The translations under genes and the position numbers were made by a program. Shown piece after piece: positions 1 through 9,655 of a stretch of 64,000 bases of DNA; position 1 is the stretch's first letter, and each line of letters starts with the position of its first letter. A model generated the notes under the pieces. That model had not been told where the DNA came from. It was given only the letters and a program-made list of their open reading frames with translations, and made no database searches. This DNA comes from Campylobacter concisus (GTDB taxonomy: Bacteria; Campylobacterota; Campylobacteria; Campylobacterales; Campylobacteraceae). The stretch spans positions 248,001 through 312,000 of the forward strand of contig NZ_CP049239.1 in assembly GCF_015679985.1 (NCBI RefSeq), in the 5' to 3' direction.

Positions 1-2305
1 TTTTTGTAGCAAATGGCATAAATAGTGACGCATCTGAAAAATCAACCTCGCCGTTGTTAAGTGAGAAATTTTTGATACTAAAATTTAGCTCGTCATCTTT
101 TTTACTAGCCACCTTTTTGCTCTCAGCTTTTTGCTCATTTTGGGCTTTGTTTTTATCTTCTTTTACGATTTTGCTTAGATTAAATTCGCGCTCTTTGCTT
201 AGATGAGCCTTGATAAATGGCGAATTTAGAGCAACTCCAGTAATTTCAAGATTATTTTTAAAAAGTGAAATTTTATCCACTTCTAAACTTTTAAACGCGA
301 TTAGCTTTTCTTTATTTTTATCATCTAATCTAATATCTTTTACACTAAGTTTTGCATCTGCTTTTATATCTTTTGCATAGTGAAGCTCGGCGTTTGCACT
401 CATCTCTCCACTTGAAAGATCTGCCTCTAAAAATGGCTTTGCGTAGGCAAAATATCTTGGCAAATTTTTATCTTCAAGTTTGATTTTAGCAGTTATATCA
501 AGTGGTTCAAGTTTGATCTTTGAGGTTAGGTCTAAATTTAGCTTTTGTGAGCTTTTCATATCCACTTTTGCGTCAAATGGCTTACTAAAATCGCTACTTA
601 AATTTGCTATTTTTACAAATAAATTATCAAATTTATGAGTGATCTTCTCGCCTTCAAAAAGGTGAGTCAAAGCGATATTGGCGTTATTTACATTGATATT
701 TTTTATGTCAAATTTAAACTCACTCTCTTTGCTTTTTGAAGCTGATGTATTCTCTTTTTTAGTTTTAGTGCGATGATTGGCTGTTTTTGCTGGCTCATGC
801 TCACCAAGTCCAAGCTGGTTTATCGCACTTAAACCACTACCATTTAACTCTGAGTTAAATTTTGGTCTATTTACATCGATATTCTCAGCACTCAAAGCCA
901 TATTTAAAATATCAAATTTGATCGTTTTTGTAAGCACATCAGTGGTATCTAAAATCTCTTTATTTTTTGCCTTTAAATTTATGCCATTTATACTAAGCTC
1001 ATCAAGAGTTGCAAGGCTTTTATTGGTATCTTGGGTAAAGCTAATGTTTGAGAATTTAGCCCCTGTCACATTTGCATTCGCATTTTTACTAAGCGGGGCA
1101 TTGATGTCATCAAACGTTATTTTTTCAAGCGTTAGAGCTGTTTTATTATTTGCTAAATTTGTATTTAAATTTGAGGCATTTATATCTTTTAGATTTACTA
1201 AATTTTTACTGGTTTCGTCTATTTTCAGGCCGTTTGCATTTATGCTATTTAGCGTAGCTGTTGCGTTTAGCTCACTTTTTTCATTTAAATTTGCTAAAAG
1301 CGAAATATCGTTTAAATTTAGTGATTTTAAGCTTGCTGTTATTGCATTTTTAAATGACACATAGCTTAAATTTATGGTATTTAGCTCTAATTTAGCATCT
1401 ATCTTGTCTGCTATCTTACTTGATAGATTAAATTTTGGAAGCTCTAGCTCACCAAGGCTTAGTTCATTTTTGCCCTCATCTATGCTTAGTGATTTTACAT
1501 TTAAAAAGCTGTCCTTTAAATTTATATTTGTAGCGTTCTCGTCGGCAATTAAAGCGTAATTTATTCCTAAATTTATGACCGCATTTTTAAGATTTAGTGT
1601 GTCGTTATCGATGAAGCTAATCGCGACTGGATCGATACTAAAGTTCTTTATGCTGATATTGCCCTCGATTTTTAAGGGATTTAGCTTGATATCGCCATTT
1701 AGATCGATCTTGTGAGCTAGAGTCGAGTTTGAGTCAAAGATATGGCTACCTGCACTATTTTTCTTAGTATTTAGCGAGCTTAGCTCGTAGTTTATATCAT
1801 CAAAATTTACGTTAAATGGATTTGTTAAATTTTGATCGCTATATGAAAATGAGCCTTTGATGATTTTTGCGTTATTTAAGGCAAAATTTATAGAGCTAGT
1901 GCTGTTATCTTCGGTAGTTGCGTTATCGTCGCTTATAAAATTGCTAAAGTTAAATTTTGAATTTTTATCCCTTAAAATTTTGACATTTGGCTCTTGAAGC
2001 CTAAAAATATCAACTTCAATTAATTTTTTAAAGATAGAAAATGGCTTTAGCTTGACATCGATTTGCTTTGTGCTAAAAAGTGGCGAAGTAGTGTTTAGTT
2101 CAGCATTTGTAGCATTTAGCTCAAAGGTAAATGGATTAAATTTAGCGCTCTCTACAAAAAGCGTTGCGTTGTAGTCTTTTAGATATTTTGGAGCGATATT
2201 TTTAATGCCATAAGGTATACCAAAAAATCCAAGAAGAGTATAAATAACTAAAAGTGAAACTACGCAGATGGCTGAAATAAGTGCTGTTTTTTTATTTTTA
2301 TTCAT
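1..2305 (-). CDS. DUF748/AsmA-like envelope protein, C-terminus beyond window edge
   Basis: An open minus-strand frame starts at the ATG complement at 2303-2305 and runs off the left edge, giving about 768 visible residues. The start has a short basic N-terminus and one hydrophobic segment at about residues 8-28, then a long repetitive stretch rich in Asn, Leu, Lys and Asp with alternating short beta-like segments. That pattern fits the DUF748/AsmA-like family, large inner-membrane-anchored periplasmic proteins thought to act in envelope lipid or outer-membrane homeostasis. The family call rests on overall pattern and the N-terminal anchor, not on a motif. Plus-strand open frames in this interval are its antisense shadows. 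The nickel-type transporter upstream is divergent. Confidence 0.72.
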   Translation of the reverse strand, partial: MNKNKKTALISAICVVSLLVIYTLLGFFGIPYGIKNIAPKYLKDYNATLFVESAKFNPFTFELNATNAELNTTSPLFSTKQIDVKLKPFSIFKKLIEVDIFRLQEPNVKILRDKNSKFNFSNFISDDNATTEDNSTSSINFALNNAKIIKGSFSYSDQNLTNPFNVNFDDINYELSSLNTKKNSAGSHIFDSNSTLAHKIDLNGDIKLNPLKIEGNISIKNFSIDPVAISFIDNDTLNLKNAVINLGINYALIADENATNINLKDSFLNVKSLSIDEGKNELSLGELELPKFNLSSKIADKIDAKLELNTINLSYVSFKNAITASLKSLNLNDISLLANLNEKSELNATATLNSINANGLKIDETSKNLVNLKDINASNLNTNLANNKTALTLEKITFDDINAPLSKNANANVTGAKFSNISFTQDTNKSLATLDELSINGINLKAKNKEILDTTDVLTKTIKFDILNMALSAENIDVNRPKFNSELNGSGLSAINQLGLGEHEPAKTANHRTKTKKENTSASKSKESEFKFDIKNINVNNANIALTHLFEGEKITHKFDNLFVKIANLSSDFSKPFDAKVDMKSSQKLNLDLTSKIKLEPLDITAKIKLEDKNLPRYFAYAKPFLEADLSSGEMSANAELHYAKDIKADAKLSVKDIRLDDKNKEKLIAFKSLEVDKISLFKNNLEITGVALNSPFIKAHLSKEREFNLSKIVKEDKNKAQNEQKAESKKVASKKDDELNFSIKNFSLNNGEVDFSDASLFMPFATK

Positions 2306-2427
2306 TGTAAAATTTGCCTTGTTGTTGTCTAAAATAGGGAGAGATTTTACTTCAAAAAAGGTTAAAAGATAGTTAGAAATTTAAAACTTCTATACTATAA
2401 ATTTACATTTAGCTTAATAACACTTTT

Positions 2428-2440
2428 ATACGATTCGTAT
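2428..2440. promoter_or_regulatory. 13-base perfect inverted repeat upstream of the ABC transporter operon
   Basis: ATACGA-T-TCGTAT is a perfect inverted repeat around a single central base. It lies about 30 bases before the start of the substrate-binding protein gene and 120 bases from the divergent DUF748 gene. Its place suggests an operator or promoter-proximal site, but no known regulator site is recognised, and a short palindrome can occur by chance. Confidence 0.3.
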
Positions 2441-2471
2441 TACTATGCAGAAATATTTTTAAACAAAGGGG

Positions 2472-4010
2472 ATGGTGATGAAGAAAATTTTGCTTGTCTT
2501 TTTTTTGTTGTTTGGCATTTTTTCTCATGCAAATGAAGATACCGTTGTAATCGCTATTGAGGAGCAAACACCTCGTATAAATCCACTTTACGATGAGGAT
2601 CACGATCCTACGCTTTCACTCGTTTTTTCGGGGCTTACGAGCCATGATGAAAATAGCAACATCGTACCAGAGCTTGCGAAGTCTTGGCAAGTAAGCAATG
2701 ATGGGTTGGAGTATATTTTTGAGCTAAGAGATGATGCTTTTTGGCATGATGGGGTGAAATTTAGCGCAAAAGACGTTAAATTTACTATCGAAGCGGCTCA
2801 AGATAAGAAGCTAAACGCGCCTGCTATCTCAAATTATGAAGTGGTAAAAAGTGTTGAAATTTTAGGTGATTATAAAGTAAAGATTACGCTTAATGAGCCT
2901 TTCCCGCCATTTCTTGACGCACTTAGTTTTGGTGTTTTGCCTGAGCACATTTTAAAAGGTAAAGATATCTCAACTGATAAATTTAACGAGGCACCCATCG
3001 GCACTGGCGCATACAAGCTTGTAAAGTGGAAAAAAGATGAGAGCTTGGAATTTGCGGCAAATGAGAAATTTTACAAGGGCGAGCCAAAGATAAAAAGGGT
3101 ATTTTTTAAAATTGTTGGTGATGAAAATTTAAGGCTCGTTGGGCTTAAAAGTGGTGAGATCGATGTCGCGCTCATCTCTCCAACTGGTGTAAATTTCATA
3201 AAAGATGATAAAAAATTAAGCTTGCTTAAGTTTAAAAGCGCGGATTATAGAGCTTTGATGTTTAACTTTAATGATCCTCTTTTTCAAGATAAAAATGTAA
3301 GAATCGCCCTAAACTACGCTATAAATAAAGATGAGATAGTTAAAAATTTATTTCACGGATATGCAAGCGTAGCGAATAATCCTATAGAAAAAAGCTTTGC
3401 AAATGACAGCGAGTTTAAATTTAGCCACGATCCGCAAAAGGCCAAAGAGCTACTTGAAAAGAGCGGCTTTAAGAGAAACAAGGCTGGCTTTTTTGAAAAG
3501 GATGGCAAGGAGCTTGGCTTTGACATCTACGCCTTTAATAACGACATTTTAAGGGTCAATCTAGCCAAAATTTTAAGCAGTGAGCTAAATAAATTTGGTG
3601 TGAGAGCCAAAGCCTACGCAAAGCCAAGAACAGCCTTTAGTATAAGCGAGATTGATAGCTTTATCATCGGCTGGGGAAGCCCATTTGATCCAGATTTTCA
3701 CACATATAGAATTTTTGGCGGATTTGCCGATGTGAGTGTGAATGAAAATAGCTGGAATTTTAACCACTACAAAGATGCAAACGTTGATATTGCCCTAAAA
3801 AATGCAAGATATACAAAGGATGTGGAGCTTAGAAAAAAATACTACAAAGAATTTCTAAAAGCGCTTTTTGAAAATCCACCTTATATTTTCATAGCCTATC
3901 TTGACTATCCGCTCGTCTTTAACAATAAAATTTTAGGCATCAAGACGCAAATTTTAGGCCACCATGGAGCTGGATTTTTATGGAACATAAGAGAGTGGCA
4001 AGTAAAATAG
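2472..4010 (+). CDS. nikZ: Nickel/peptide-type ABC transporter substrate-binding protein (NikZ-like)
   Basis: A 512-residue family 5 solute-binding protein. Residues 1-20 form a signal peptide ending SHA, so the protein is periplasmic. The family region follows, with the sequence PRINPLYDEDHDPT near residue 40 and WHDGVKFSAKDVKFT near residue 95. A pair of histidines close to the C-terminus (about 497-498, GHHGAGF) resembles the position of the metal-contacting histidine I recall for C. jejuni NikZ. It heads a five-gene unit of one binding protein, two permeases and two ATPases, which is the NikZYXWV arrangement. Two ATGs (2472 and 2478) are possible starts; the purine-rich GGGG stretch just before 2472 favours it. 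A short-peptide substrate remains possible. Confidence 0.75.
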   Translation: MVMKKILLVFFLLFGIFSHANEDTVVIAIEEQTPRINPLYDEDHDPTLSLVFSGLTSHDENSNIVPELAKSWQVSNDGLEYIFELRDDAFWHDGVKFSAKDVKFTIEAAQDKKLNAPAISNYEVVKSVEILGDYKVKITLNEPFPPFLDALSFGVLPEHILKGKDISTDKFNEAPIGTGAYKLVKWKKDESLEFAANEKFYKGEPKIKRVFFKIVGDENLRLVGLKSGEIDVALISPTGVNFIKDDKKLSLLKFKSADYRALMFNFNDPLFQDKNVRIALNYAINKDEIVKNLFHGYASVANNPIEKSFANDSEFKFSHDPQKAKELLEKSGFKRNKAGFFEKDGKELGFDIYAFNNDILRVNLAKILSSELNKFGVRAKAYAKPRTAFSISEIDSFIIGWGSPFDPDFHTYRIFGGFADVSVNENSWNFNHYKDANVDIALKNARYTKDVELRKKYYKEFLKALFENPPYIFIAYLDYPLVFNNKILGIKTQILGHHGAGFLWNIREWQVK

Positions 4011-4022
4011 TGGATAAAAACT

Positions 4023-4961
4023 TTGTTTAGAGCCATTTTAAAAACAGCGATCTCAAGCCTTGGATTGCTATTTTTCATCTCATTTTTTCTATTTTTGCTC
4101 ATATATTTTTTGCCAGGCAATGTCACTGACGTGATGTTTTCGAGGAGTGAGGCGGTAAATTTAGCCATAAAAGAGCAAATTTTAGAAAATTTGGGGCTAA
4201 AAGATGGCTTTTTTGTGCAGTATTTTAGATGGCTAGCTCACTTTGTCGCAGGGGATTTTGGCACTAGCTTTGTAAGTGGGGCAAGCGTTTTTTTGCTCAT
4301 TAAAGAGAGGCTTTTAAACTCGCTTATCTTATTTTTTGCTTCGTTTTTTCTGATAGTTTTTTTATCATTTTTCTTGGGGCTTTTAAGCGCCATTTATAAA
4401 AACAAATTTGCCGATATCTTTATAAACTTTAGCTCGTTTTTGCTTGCCTCACTCCCTCATTTTTACGTAGCTCTCGTGCTAATAGCGATCTTTAGCGTTT
4501 ATCTAAACGTGCTACCAAGTTCAGGCGCAAACGAGCTAGGATCTAGCGGCGTGGGGGCTAAATTTATCATCTTGCCAACTCTTGCCATCATCTTGCCACA
4601 CCTTGGCGCAAATGTGAAATTTGTAAAAGACAGGCTAAATCAAAGCCTAAATGCTGACTTTATCCAGACGGCTCACGCTAGAGGTTTGGGGCGGGGCAAA
4701 ATTTATCTCTTTGCGATAAAGCAAGCGAGCACCGACATAGTCTATTATTTCGCAACCCTTGTAGCTGGCGTTTTTGCTGGCTCATACGTCATTGAGAGTA
4801 TTTTTTCATTTCCAGGTATAGGCAAGCTTAGCCTTGATGCAGTCATCGCCAAAGACTATCCAGTCGCACTTGCGATCATTTTGCTAACGGCTGTTTTTGT
4901 CGTTTTTGCAAATTTGCTAGCAAAAATTTTCGCTATCTTAGCAGATAAGAGAAATTTATGA
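4023..4961 (+). CDS. nikY: ABC transporter permease, OppB/NikB type
   Basis: A 312-residue inner-membrane permease of the dipeptide/nickel type. About six hydrophobic segments are visible, starting at residues 8-30 after a short N-terminus. A permease EAA-type loop (HARGLGRGK, about residues 216-224) contacts the ATPase. The start is a TTG at 4023 with no in-frame ATG nearby. The gene sits 12 bases after the binding-protein gene and overlaps the next permease by ATGA. It forms the transmembrane channel with the 4958-5758 product. Symbol by analogy with the C. jejuni nickel system. Confidence 0.72.
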   Translation: MFRAILKTAISSLGLLFFISFFLFLLIYFLPGNVTDVMFSRSEAVNLAIKEQILENLGLKDGFFVQYFRWLAHFVAGDFGTSFVSGASVFLLIKERLLNSLILFFASFFLIVFLSFFLGLLSAIYKNKFADIFINFSSFLLASLPHFYVALVLIAIFSVYLNVLPSSGANELGSSGVGAKFIILPTLAIILPHLGANVKFVKDRLNQSLNADFIQTAHARGLGRGKIYLFAIKQASTDIVYYFATLVAGVFAGSYVIESIFSFPGIGKLSLDAVIAKDYPVALAIILLTAVFVVFANLLAKIFAILADKRNL

Positions 4962-5758
4962 GAAAAGTCATATTTTTCTTAGCCTGTTTTGTCTTTTTGG
5001 CACTTGTCACATTTGCCTTTGTGACGCCGTTTTTCTCTAAATTTGAGCCAAATTTCACTGACTTTATGATGGTAAATTTAGCCCCAAGTAGCGAGCATAT
5101 CTTTGGCACTGACATTCTAGGCAGGGACAATCTCATAAGAGTGGCCTACGCACTTAAAAACTCGCTTCTTATCTTACTGCTAGCTGGCTTTTTAACGACG
5201 CTTTTTTCGCTCATCTACGCATATTTTGGCACGAGCAAGAGTAGAGTTTGTGAGAGCCTTTTTGATAAGGGGCTTGATGCTTTTTTAAGTATCCCAAACA
5301 TCGTTTTCATCATGCTTTTTAGCTCATTTAGTAGCGGAGATCTGCTTATAACATCTTTTATCATCGCCATTTGCTCGTTTATGCAGGGCGCAAAAGTCTT
5401 TATGCAAAATTTAAGACTTAGTAAAAAGTGCGACTACGCCGAGCAAGTCGTGATAAATGGGGCTAGTAAATTTAGTCTTATCTGCTTTGAAATTTTGCCA
5501 AATTTAAAGCATTTAATAATTAGCATCTTTGGCATAAGCGCGATAAACGCAGTCGTCATGGAGGCTACGCTTGGCTTTTTTGGTGTGGGTAGCGACGCAA
5601 ATAAAATAAGCCTTGGCATCATGCTAAATGAGAGTAAAGAGGCGCTTTTTCTGGGCTCTTGGTGGATGGTGCTTTTCCCTGGCGTGACGCTCTTTTTGCT
5701 CATCCTTGCAACCTCGATTATCACGTCAAATTCAAAAAATGGCAATATAAAAATATGA
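4958..5758 (+). CDS. nikX: ABC transporter permease, OppC/NikC type
   Basis: A 266-residue second permease. It has an N-terminal membrane segment (residues 4-24), the family hallmark HIFGTDILGRDNLIR (about 47-61), and further membrane segments. The ATG overlaps the stop of the preceding permease, and the stop overlaps the start of the ATPase gene, so translation is probably coupled. The EAA-loop region (VINGASKFSLICFEILPN, about 165-182) is recognisable but diverged. It partners the 4023-4961 product. Confidence 0.72.
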   Translation: MRKVIFFLACFVFLALVTFAFVTPFFSKFEPNFTDFMMVNLAPSSEHIFGTDILGRDNLIRVAYALKNSLLILLLAGFLTTLFSLIYAYFGTSKSRVCESLFDKGLDAFLSIPNIVFIMLFSSFSSGDLLITSFIIAICSFMQGAKVFMQNLRLSKKCDYAEQVVINGASKFSLICFEILPNLKHLIISIFGISAINAVVMEATLGFFGVGSDANKISLGIMLNESKEALFLGSWWMVLFPGVTLFLLILATSIITSNSKNGNIKI

Positions 5759-6435
5759 TAGAGATTAAAAATTTAAATATTTTTTATAGGGATAAGAAGC
5801 TTTTGCATGAGCTTGATTTTGGCATGAGTGAGGGTAAATTTATAGGTATCACAGGCGCTAGTGGCAGTGGTAAATCGCTCTTTGCAAAGAGCTTAATAAG
5901 GCTTTTTGATGATGATTTTAGAGTGAGGGCAGATAAATTTAGCATTTATAAAAAAGATATCTTAAAACTTAGCCAAAATGAGCTAAAAGAGCACCGAAAA
6001 AAGGTCGCAGCGCTCGTTTTTCAAAACTCCGTTGCTAGCCTTCATCCGCTCTTAAACGTCGGCGATCACTTCAACGCCTATCTTGGCGGCGATAATAAAT
6101 CAAATAAAGAGCTTGCATTTAGCTATTTTAGGGAGTTTGGGCTGGGTAATGCAAATCTCATCTGGCACAAATACTCATACGAGCTAAGTGGCGGTGAGGC
6201 GAGCCGCGTGCAGATCGCTCTTGCGCTTTGCTTAAAGCCAAAAATTTTAGTCTGCGACGAGATAACAAGTGGGCTTGATAGCATTAGCGCTAGCCACGTA
6301 GCAGGTATCTTAGAGAGTCTAAAAGGCAAGATGAGCGTTATCTTTATCTCGCATGATGAGGCGCTAACGAACTATCTTAGTGATGAGATTTGGCAGATGA
6401 GAGATGGGCGGCTAAATTTAAAGGAAAATGCGTGA
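5755..6435 (+). CDS. nikW: ABC transporter ATP-binding protein, first of pair
   Basis: A 226-residue ATPase. Walker A is GASGSGKS (about residues 33-40), the signature LSGGEASR is near 144, and Walker B is ILVCDEITSGLD near 165; the switch histidine is in IFISHDEA. The ATG at 5755 overlaps the permease stop as ATGA and is the natural start. The frame is open back to 5659, but that extension would lie inside the permease gene. The protein is short for OppD/NikD, which usually exceed 250 residues and carry a C-terminal extension. Confidence 0.75.
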   Translation: MIEIKNLNIFYRDKKLLHELDFGMSEGKFIGITGASGSGKSLFAKSLIRLFDDDFRVRADKFSIYKKDILKLSQNELKEHRKKVAALVFQNSVASLHPLLNVGDHFNAYLGGDNKSNKELAFSYFREFGLGNANLIWHKYSYELSGGEASRVQIALALCLKPKILVCDEITSGLDSISASHVAGILESLKGKMSVIFISHDEALTNYLSDEIWQMRDGRLNLKENA

Positions 6436-7181
6436 AAATAAGGCTCAAAAACGTCTCAAAAAGTTTAAGCTTTAAGGAACATTTTAACGCTAGAGCTGAA
6501 GTGCTGCACCTTTTAGAGGGGATAAATTTCGAGCTTGATGATGGCGAAAATTTAGCCATTTTGGGTCAAAGTGGTAGTGGCAAAAGCACGCTTGCAAAGC
6601 TCATATCATTTAGCGAGCCAAAAAGTGGGGGCAAAATTTATATAAACAATGAAGAGATCACGGACAAAAATGAGCTCAAAAAAGATATCAGATATATCTT
6701 GCAAAACCAAAAACAAGCCCTAAATCCAGCGCTAAAAGTAAAAACAGCCATCGCTCACGTGAGGTTGTATCTTAAGCTTATCTTTAGCGAAAATGAGCTT
6801 AAAGAGCTTTTGGCAAATTTAAATTTAAAAGATGAAATTTTAGAAAAATATCCATCTCAGCTAAGTGGAGGCGAGGCGACAAGGGTCGGGATATTGCTAG
6901 CTCTTCTTTCAAAGCCAAAAATTTTGATCTGTGACGAGATAACAAGCGGGCTTGATAACGAGACAAAGCAAAAGATCATAAATTTGCTTTTAAGCTTAGA
7001 TGAAAAGATCAGCATTATTTTTATCACGCACGATATTTTAAGTGCGATGAAGATAGCGCAAAAAGCGCTAATAATCGAGGCTGGCAAGCAGGTGGCGTGG
7101 GGTAAATTTGATGATCTTGCGAGCCAAAATGTGCTTAAAAAATACCTTGATGCTACAAAAATTTATAAAAATAATCTTTGA
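6432..7181 (+). CDS. nikV: ABC transporter ATP-binding protein, second of pair
   Basis: A 249-residue ATPase. Walker A is GQSGSGKS (about residues 44-51), the signature LSGGEATR is near 143, Walker B is ILICDEITSGLD, and the H-loop is IFITHDIL. The GTG start at 6432 overlaps the previous stop as GTGA, the same tight coupling seen along the operon; the upstream ATG at 6390 would lie within the previous gene. It completes the transporter as the OppF/NikE-type subunit. Confidence 0.73.
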   Translation: MKIRLKNVSKSLSFKEHFNARAEVLHLLEGINFELDDGENLAILGQSGSGKSTLAKLISFSEPKSGGKIYINNEEITDKNELKKDIRYILQNQKQALNPALKVKTAIAHVRLYLKLIFSENELKELLANLNLKDEILEKYPSQLSGGEATRVGILLALLSKPKILICDEITSGLDNETKQKIINLLLSLDEKISIIFITHDILSAMKIAQKALIIEAGKQVAWGKFDDLASQNVLKKYLDATKIYKNNL

Positions 7182-7187
7182 TATAAT
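7182..7187 (+). promoter_or_regulatory. Likely sigma-70 -10 box for queH
   Basis: TATAAT preceded by TGA, in a T-rich context typical of Campylobacter sigma-70 promoters, lies just after the transporter operon and 21 bases before the TTG start of queH. This would give queH its own promoter with a very short leader. Confidence 0.45.
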
Positions 7188-7208
7188 GCGAGCAAAAAAG
7201 GTTAAATT

Positions 7209-8285
7209 TTGCTAGTTCACATCTGCTGCTCGGTCGATAGCCACTACTTTTTACAGCGCCTACGAAAAGATCATCCAAATGAACGAATAGTAGGCTATTT
7301 TTACGATCCAAATATACATCCATATAGCGAATTTTTACTGCGTTTTGAGGACGTGAAGCGAAGCTGCGAGAAGCTAGGTATCGAGCTAATATGCGGCGAA
7401 TACGACTACGAAGCGTGGCTTAGTGGCACAAAGGGACTTGAAGATGAGCCAGAAAAGGGCAAAAGGTGCGAATACTGCTTTGATTTTCGTATGAAAGACT
7501 CCGCTAAAAAGGCACTTGAGCTTGGTCTAAATAAGATCACGACGACACTTTTGATGAGCCCAAAAAAGGACTTTACTCAGCTTAAAAAGGCACTTGATGA
7601 GGCGGTGGCTGGCTCAAATTTAGAGGCGGTCGCAGTTGATTATAGAAAAAATGGTGGCACAAGCGAGCAGTTTATCCTCGCTAAAAAGGACAAACTCTAT
7701 CACCAAAACTACTGCGGCTGCGTCTTTGCGCTAAAAAAACAGCGCGACTCGCAAAATTTGCCCCAAAGTGAGCTAATGAGCGAGCTGCACGCAAGGACAC
7801 TTTATGGCAGCATAGAAGCTAGGCTTGAGCTTTATAAAAAGGTGTGCGAGTACGAGGCGAGAGGTGAGAAATTTCACCTGTTTAGAAGGCGATTTTTAAA
7901 CTACAGGCTTTTACGTGCTTATGTAAAATTTGAAGGTCATGTGACACCGAGCTACTTTGTGCTTTACTCTGGCTTTAAAAGAGAGAATTTAAAGCTTAAT
8001 GTGGAGCATGCTTGCGAAATGGACGATGAGCTAAAAGAGGGTACAGTCTTTATGAATATAGAGCGCTTTAATAAATTTACAAACAGCAAATTTAAAAGCG
8101 TTGATGAGCTTTGCAAAAGACCGCTTGAGCTTGGCGAGGAGCTAAAATTTCGCCGTGATATAAGTGGGGAATTTTCGCAAAATCCTATCATCATCTTAGA
8201 CGAGGTCAAAAAAGGCAGCTACGAAATTTACGCAAAGGCTGTTTTTTACAACGACAGCGAAGAAATTTTGGTTTTAGAGAGCTAA
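7209..8285 (+). CDS. queH: Epoxyqueuosine reductase QueH
   Basis: A 358-residue protein of the former DUF208 family, which reduces epoxyqueuosine to queuosine at tRNA position 34 without cobalamin. The N-terminus carries the adjacent cysteine pair C6-C7 in HICCSVDS. Further conserved cysteines are C87/C90 (RCEYCF) and C169/C171 (YCGCVF), matching the family's Fe-S and redox cysteines. The catalytic part fills about residues 1-200; the remaining 160 residues are an extension that minimal QueH proteins of about 200 residues lack. The TTG start places the CC motif at the usual distance from the N-terminus. Confidence 0.85.
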   Translation: MLVHICCSVDSHYFLQRLRKDHPNERIVGYFYDPNIHPYSEFLLRFEDVKRSCEKLGIELICGEYDYEAWLSGTKGLEDEPEKGKRCEYCFDFRMKDSAKKALELGLNKITTTLLMSPKKDFTQLKKALDEAVAGSNLEAVAVDYRKNGGTSEQFILAKKDKLYHQNYCGCVFALKKQRDSQNLPQSELMSELHARTLYGSIEARLELYKKVCEYEARGEKFHLFRRRFLNYRLLRAYVKFEGHVTPSYFVLYSGFKRENLKLNVEHACEMDDELKEGTVFMNIERFNKFTNSKFKSVDELCKRPLELGEELKFRRDISGEFSQNPIIILDEVKKGSYEIYAKAVFYNDSEEILVLES

Positions 8286-8395
8286 ATTGATATCCATTAA
8301 GGCTAAATTTCAGAGATTTTAAAAGAGGCTAATAATTTTTTTCTTAGTATAAATTTGTTACAATCGCCAGAAATTTACATTACTAAGGCTAAAAC

Positions 8396-8842
8396 GTGAT
8401 AGACGTCGTAGAAATTCAAAAAATTCTTCCACATAGATTCCCATTTTTACTTATAGATAGAGTTGTCGAGCTAGAGCCAGCTAAGAATATCGTAGCTTAC
8501 AAAAATGTAACCATTGGCGAGCCGATATTTCAGGGGCATTTCCCAGGTCACCCGATCTATCCTGGCGTGATGATAATCGAAGGTATGGCGCAAGCTGGCG
8601 GTGTGCTAGCGTTTAAGAGCATGAGTGATGAGCATCAAGCTGGTATCGAGAATAAAGTAGTCTATTTTATGAGCATTGACGGAGCGAAATTTCGCCATCC
8701 AGTCCGCCCTGGAGATAGACTAGAGTATAGATTAAATGTGCTAAAGCACAAAGGAAATATCTGGGTGCTTGAAGGCAAAGCATACGTAGATGACGCACTT
8801 TGCGCTGAGGCTGAACTAAAAGCGATGATAGTCGATAAATAG
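8396..8842 (+). CDS. fabZ: 3-hydroxyacyl-ACP dehydratase FabZ
   Basis: A 148-residue hot-dog-fold dehydratase of fatty-acid elongation. The active-site region [11 protein letters not shown] has His48, and the second catalytic acid lies in [10 protein letters not shown] (about residue 62). Full length for the family. It starts at GTG 8396 ([16 protein letters not shown]). lpxA follows 24 bases downstream, the classical fabZ-lpxA pairing that links fatty-acid and lipid A synthesis. Confidence 0.95.
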   Translation: MIDVVEIQKILPHRFPFLLIDRVVELEPAKNIVAYKNVTIGEPIFQGHFPGHPIYPGVMIIEGMAQAGGVLAFKSMSDEHQAGIENKVVYFMSIDGAKFRHPVRPGDRLEYRLNVLKHKGNIWVLEGKAYVDDALCAEAELKAMIVDK

Positions 8843-8866
8843 GCTTTTGCTTAAAAAAGAGAAACA

Positions 8867-9655
8867 ATGAAAAATATCCACCAAACAGCAGTCATAGAAG
8901 ATGGAGCGATCATTGGAGATGACGCAAATATCGAGGCTTATGCGTTTGTAAGTAAAGATGCGGTCCTTGGCAACAACGTCACGATAAAGCAAGGCGCAAG
9001 GGTACTTGGCAAGACGAGGATCGGCGATAACTCTCGTGTATTTAGCTATGCGATCGTGGGCGATATTCCGCAAGATATCAGCTATAAAGATGAGATTGAT
9101 ACCGGCGTCATTATCGGCGAGCACGCAACTATACGTGAGTTTTGCACGATAAACTCAGGCACGCACAAGGGCGATGGCATAACAAGGATCGGTGATAACG
9201 CCTTTATCATGGCCTACTCTCACATCGCACACGACTGTATAATAGGCAACAACGTCATTTTGGCAAATAACGCAACCCTGGCAGGTCACGTCGAGCTTGG
9301 TGACTACGCTGTTGTGGGTGGTCTTACGCCTATTCATCAGTTTGTTAGAGTAGGGGAAAGCTGCATGATCGCAGGTGCAAGCGCGCTTAGTCAAGATGTA
9401 GTGCCATTTTGCCTAGCTGAGGGCAATAGAGCATATATAAGAAGCTTAAATTTAGTTGGCATTAGACGTAGATTTGATAAAGAGCAGGTTGAAGAGCTAG
9501 TTCGCGCTTATAAATTTTTGTTTAATCAAGGCATCAGCCTAAAAGATCAAGCAAATGAGCTGATCGCAAAAACCAGCGATGAAAATGTTAAAAAAATGTG
9601 TAAATTTATATTAGAAACGACAAGAGGAATTCCGCTTGCAAAAGGAAGAGATTAA
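8867..9655 (+). CDS. lpxA: UDP-N-acetylglucosamine acyltransferase LpxA
   Basis: A 262-residue left-handed beta-helix enzyme that adds a hydroxyacyl chain to UDP-GlcNAc, the first step of lipid A synthesis. Hexapeptide repeats run through residues 1-190. The catalytic histidine is His122 in [11 protein letters not shown], equivalent to E. coli His125. The C-terminal helical part (residues 195-262) is complete. Its stop overlaps the clpX start by one base. Confidence 0.95.
   Translation: MKNIHQTAVIEDGAIIGDDANIEAYAFVSKDAVLGNNVTIKQGARVLGKTRIGDNSRVFSYAIVGDIPQDISYKDEIDTGVIIGEHATIREFCTINSGTHKGDGITRIGDNAFIMAYSHIAHDCIIGNNVILANNATLAGHVELGDYAVVGGLTPIHQFVRVGESCMIAGASALSQDVVPFCLAEGNRAYIRSLNLVGIRRRFDKEQVEELVRAYKFLFNQGISLKDQANELIAKTSDENVKKMCKFILETTRGIPLAKGRD

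Noticed and set aside
777-1559. Two plus-strand open frames (195 and 61 residues) rich in Phe, Ser and Leu
   Set aside because: They lie antisense to the continuous DUF748 reading frame, have no ribosome site, and their composition is that of a reversed Lys/Asn-rich gene.
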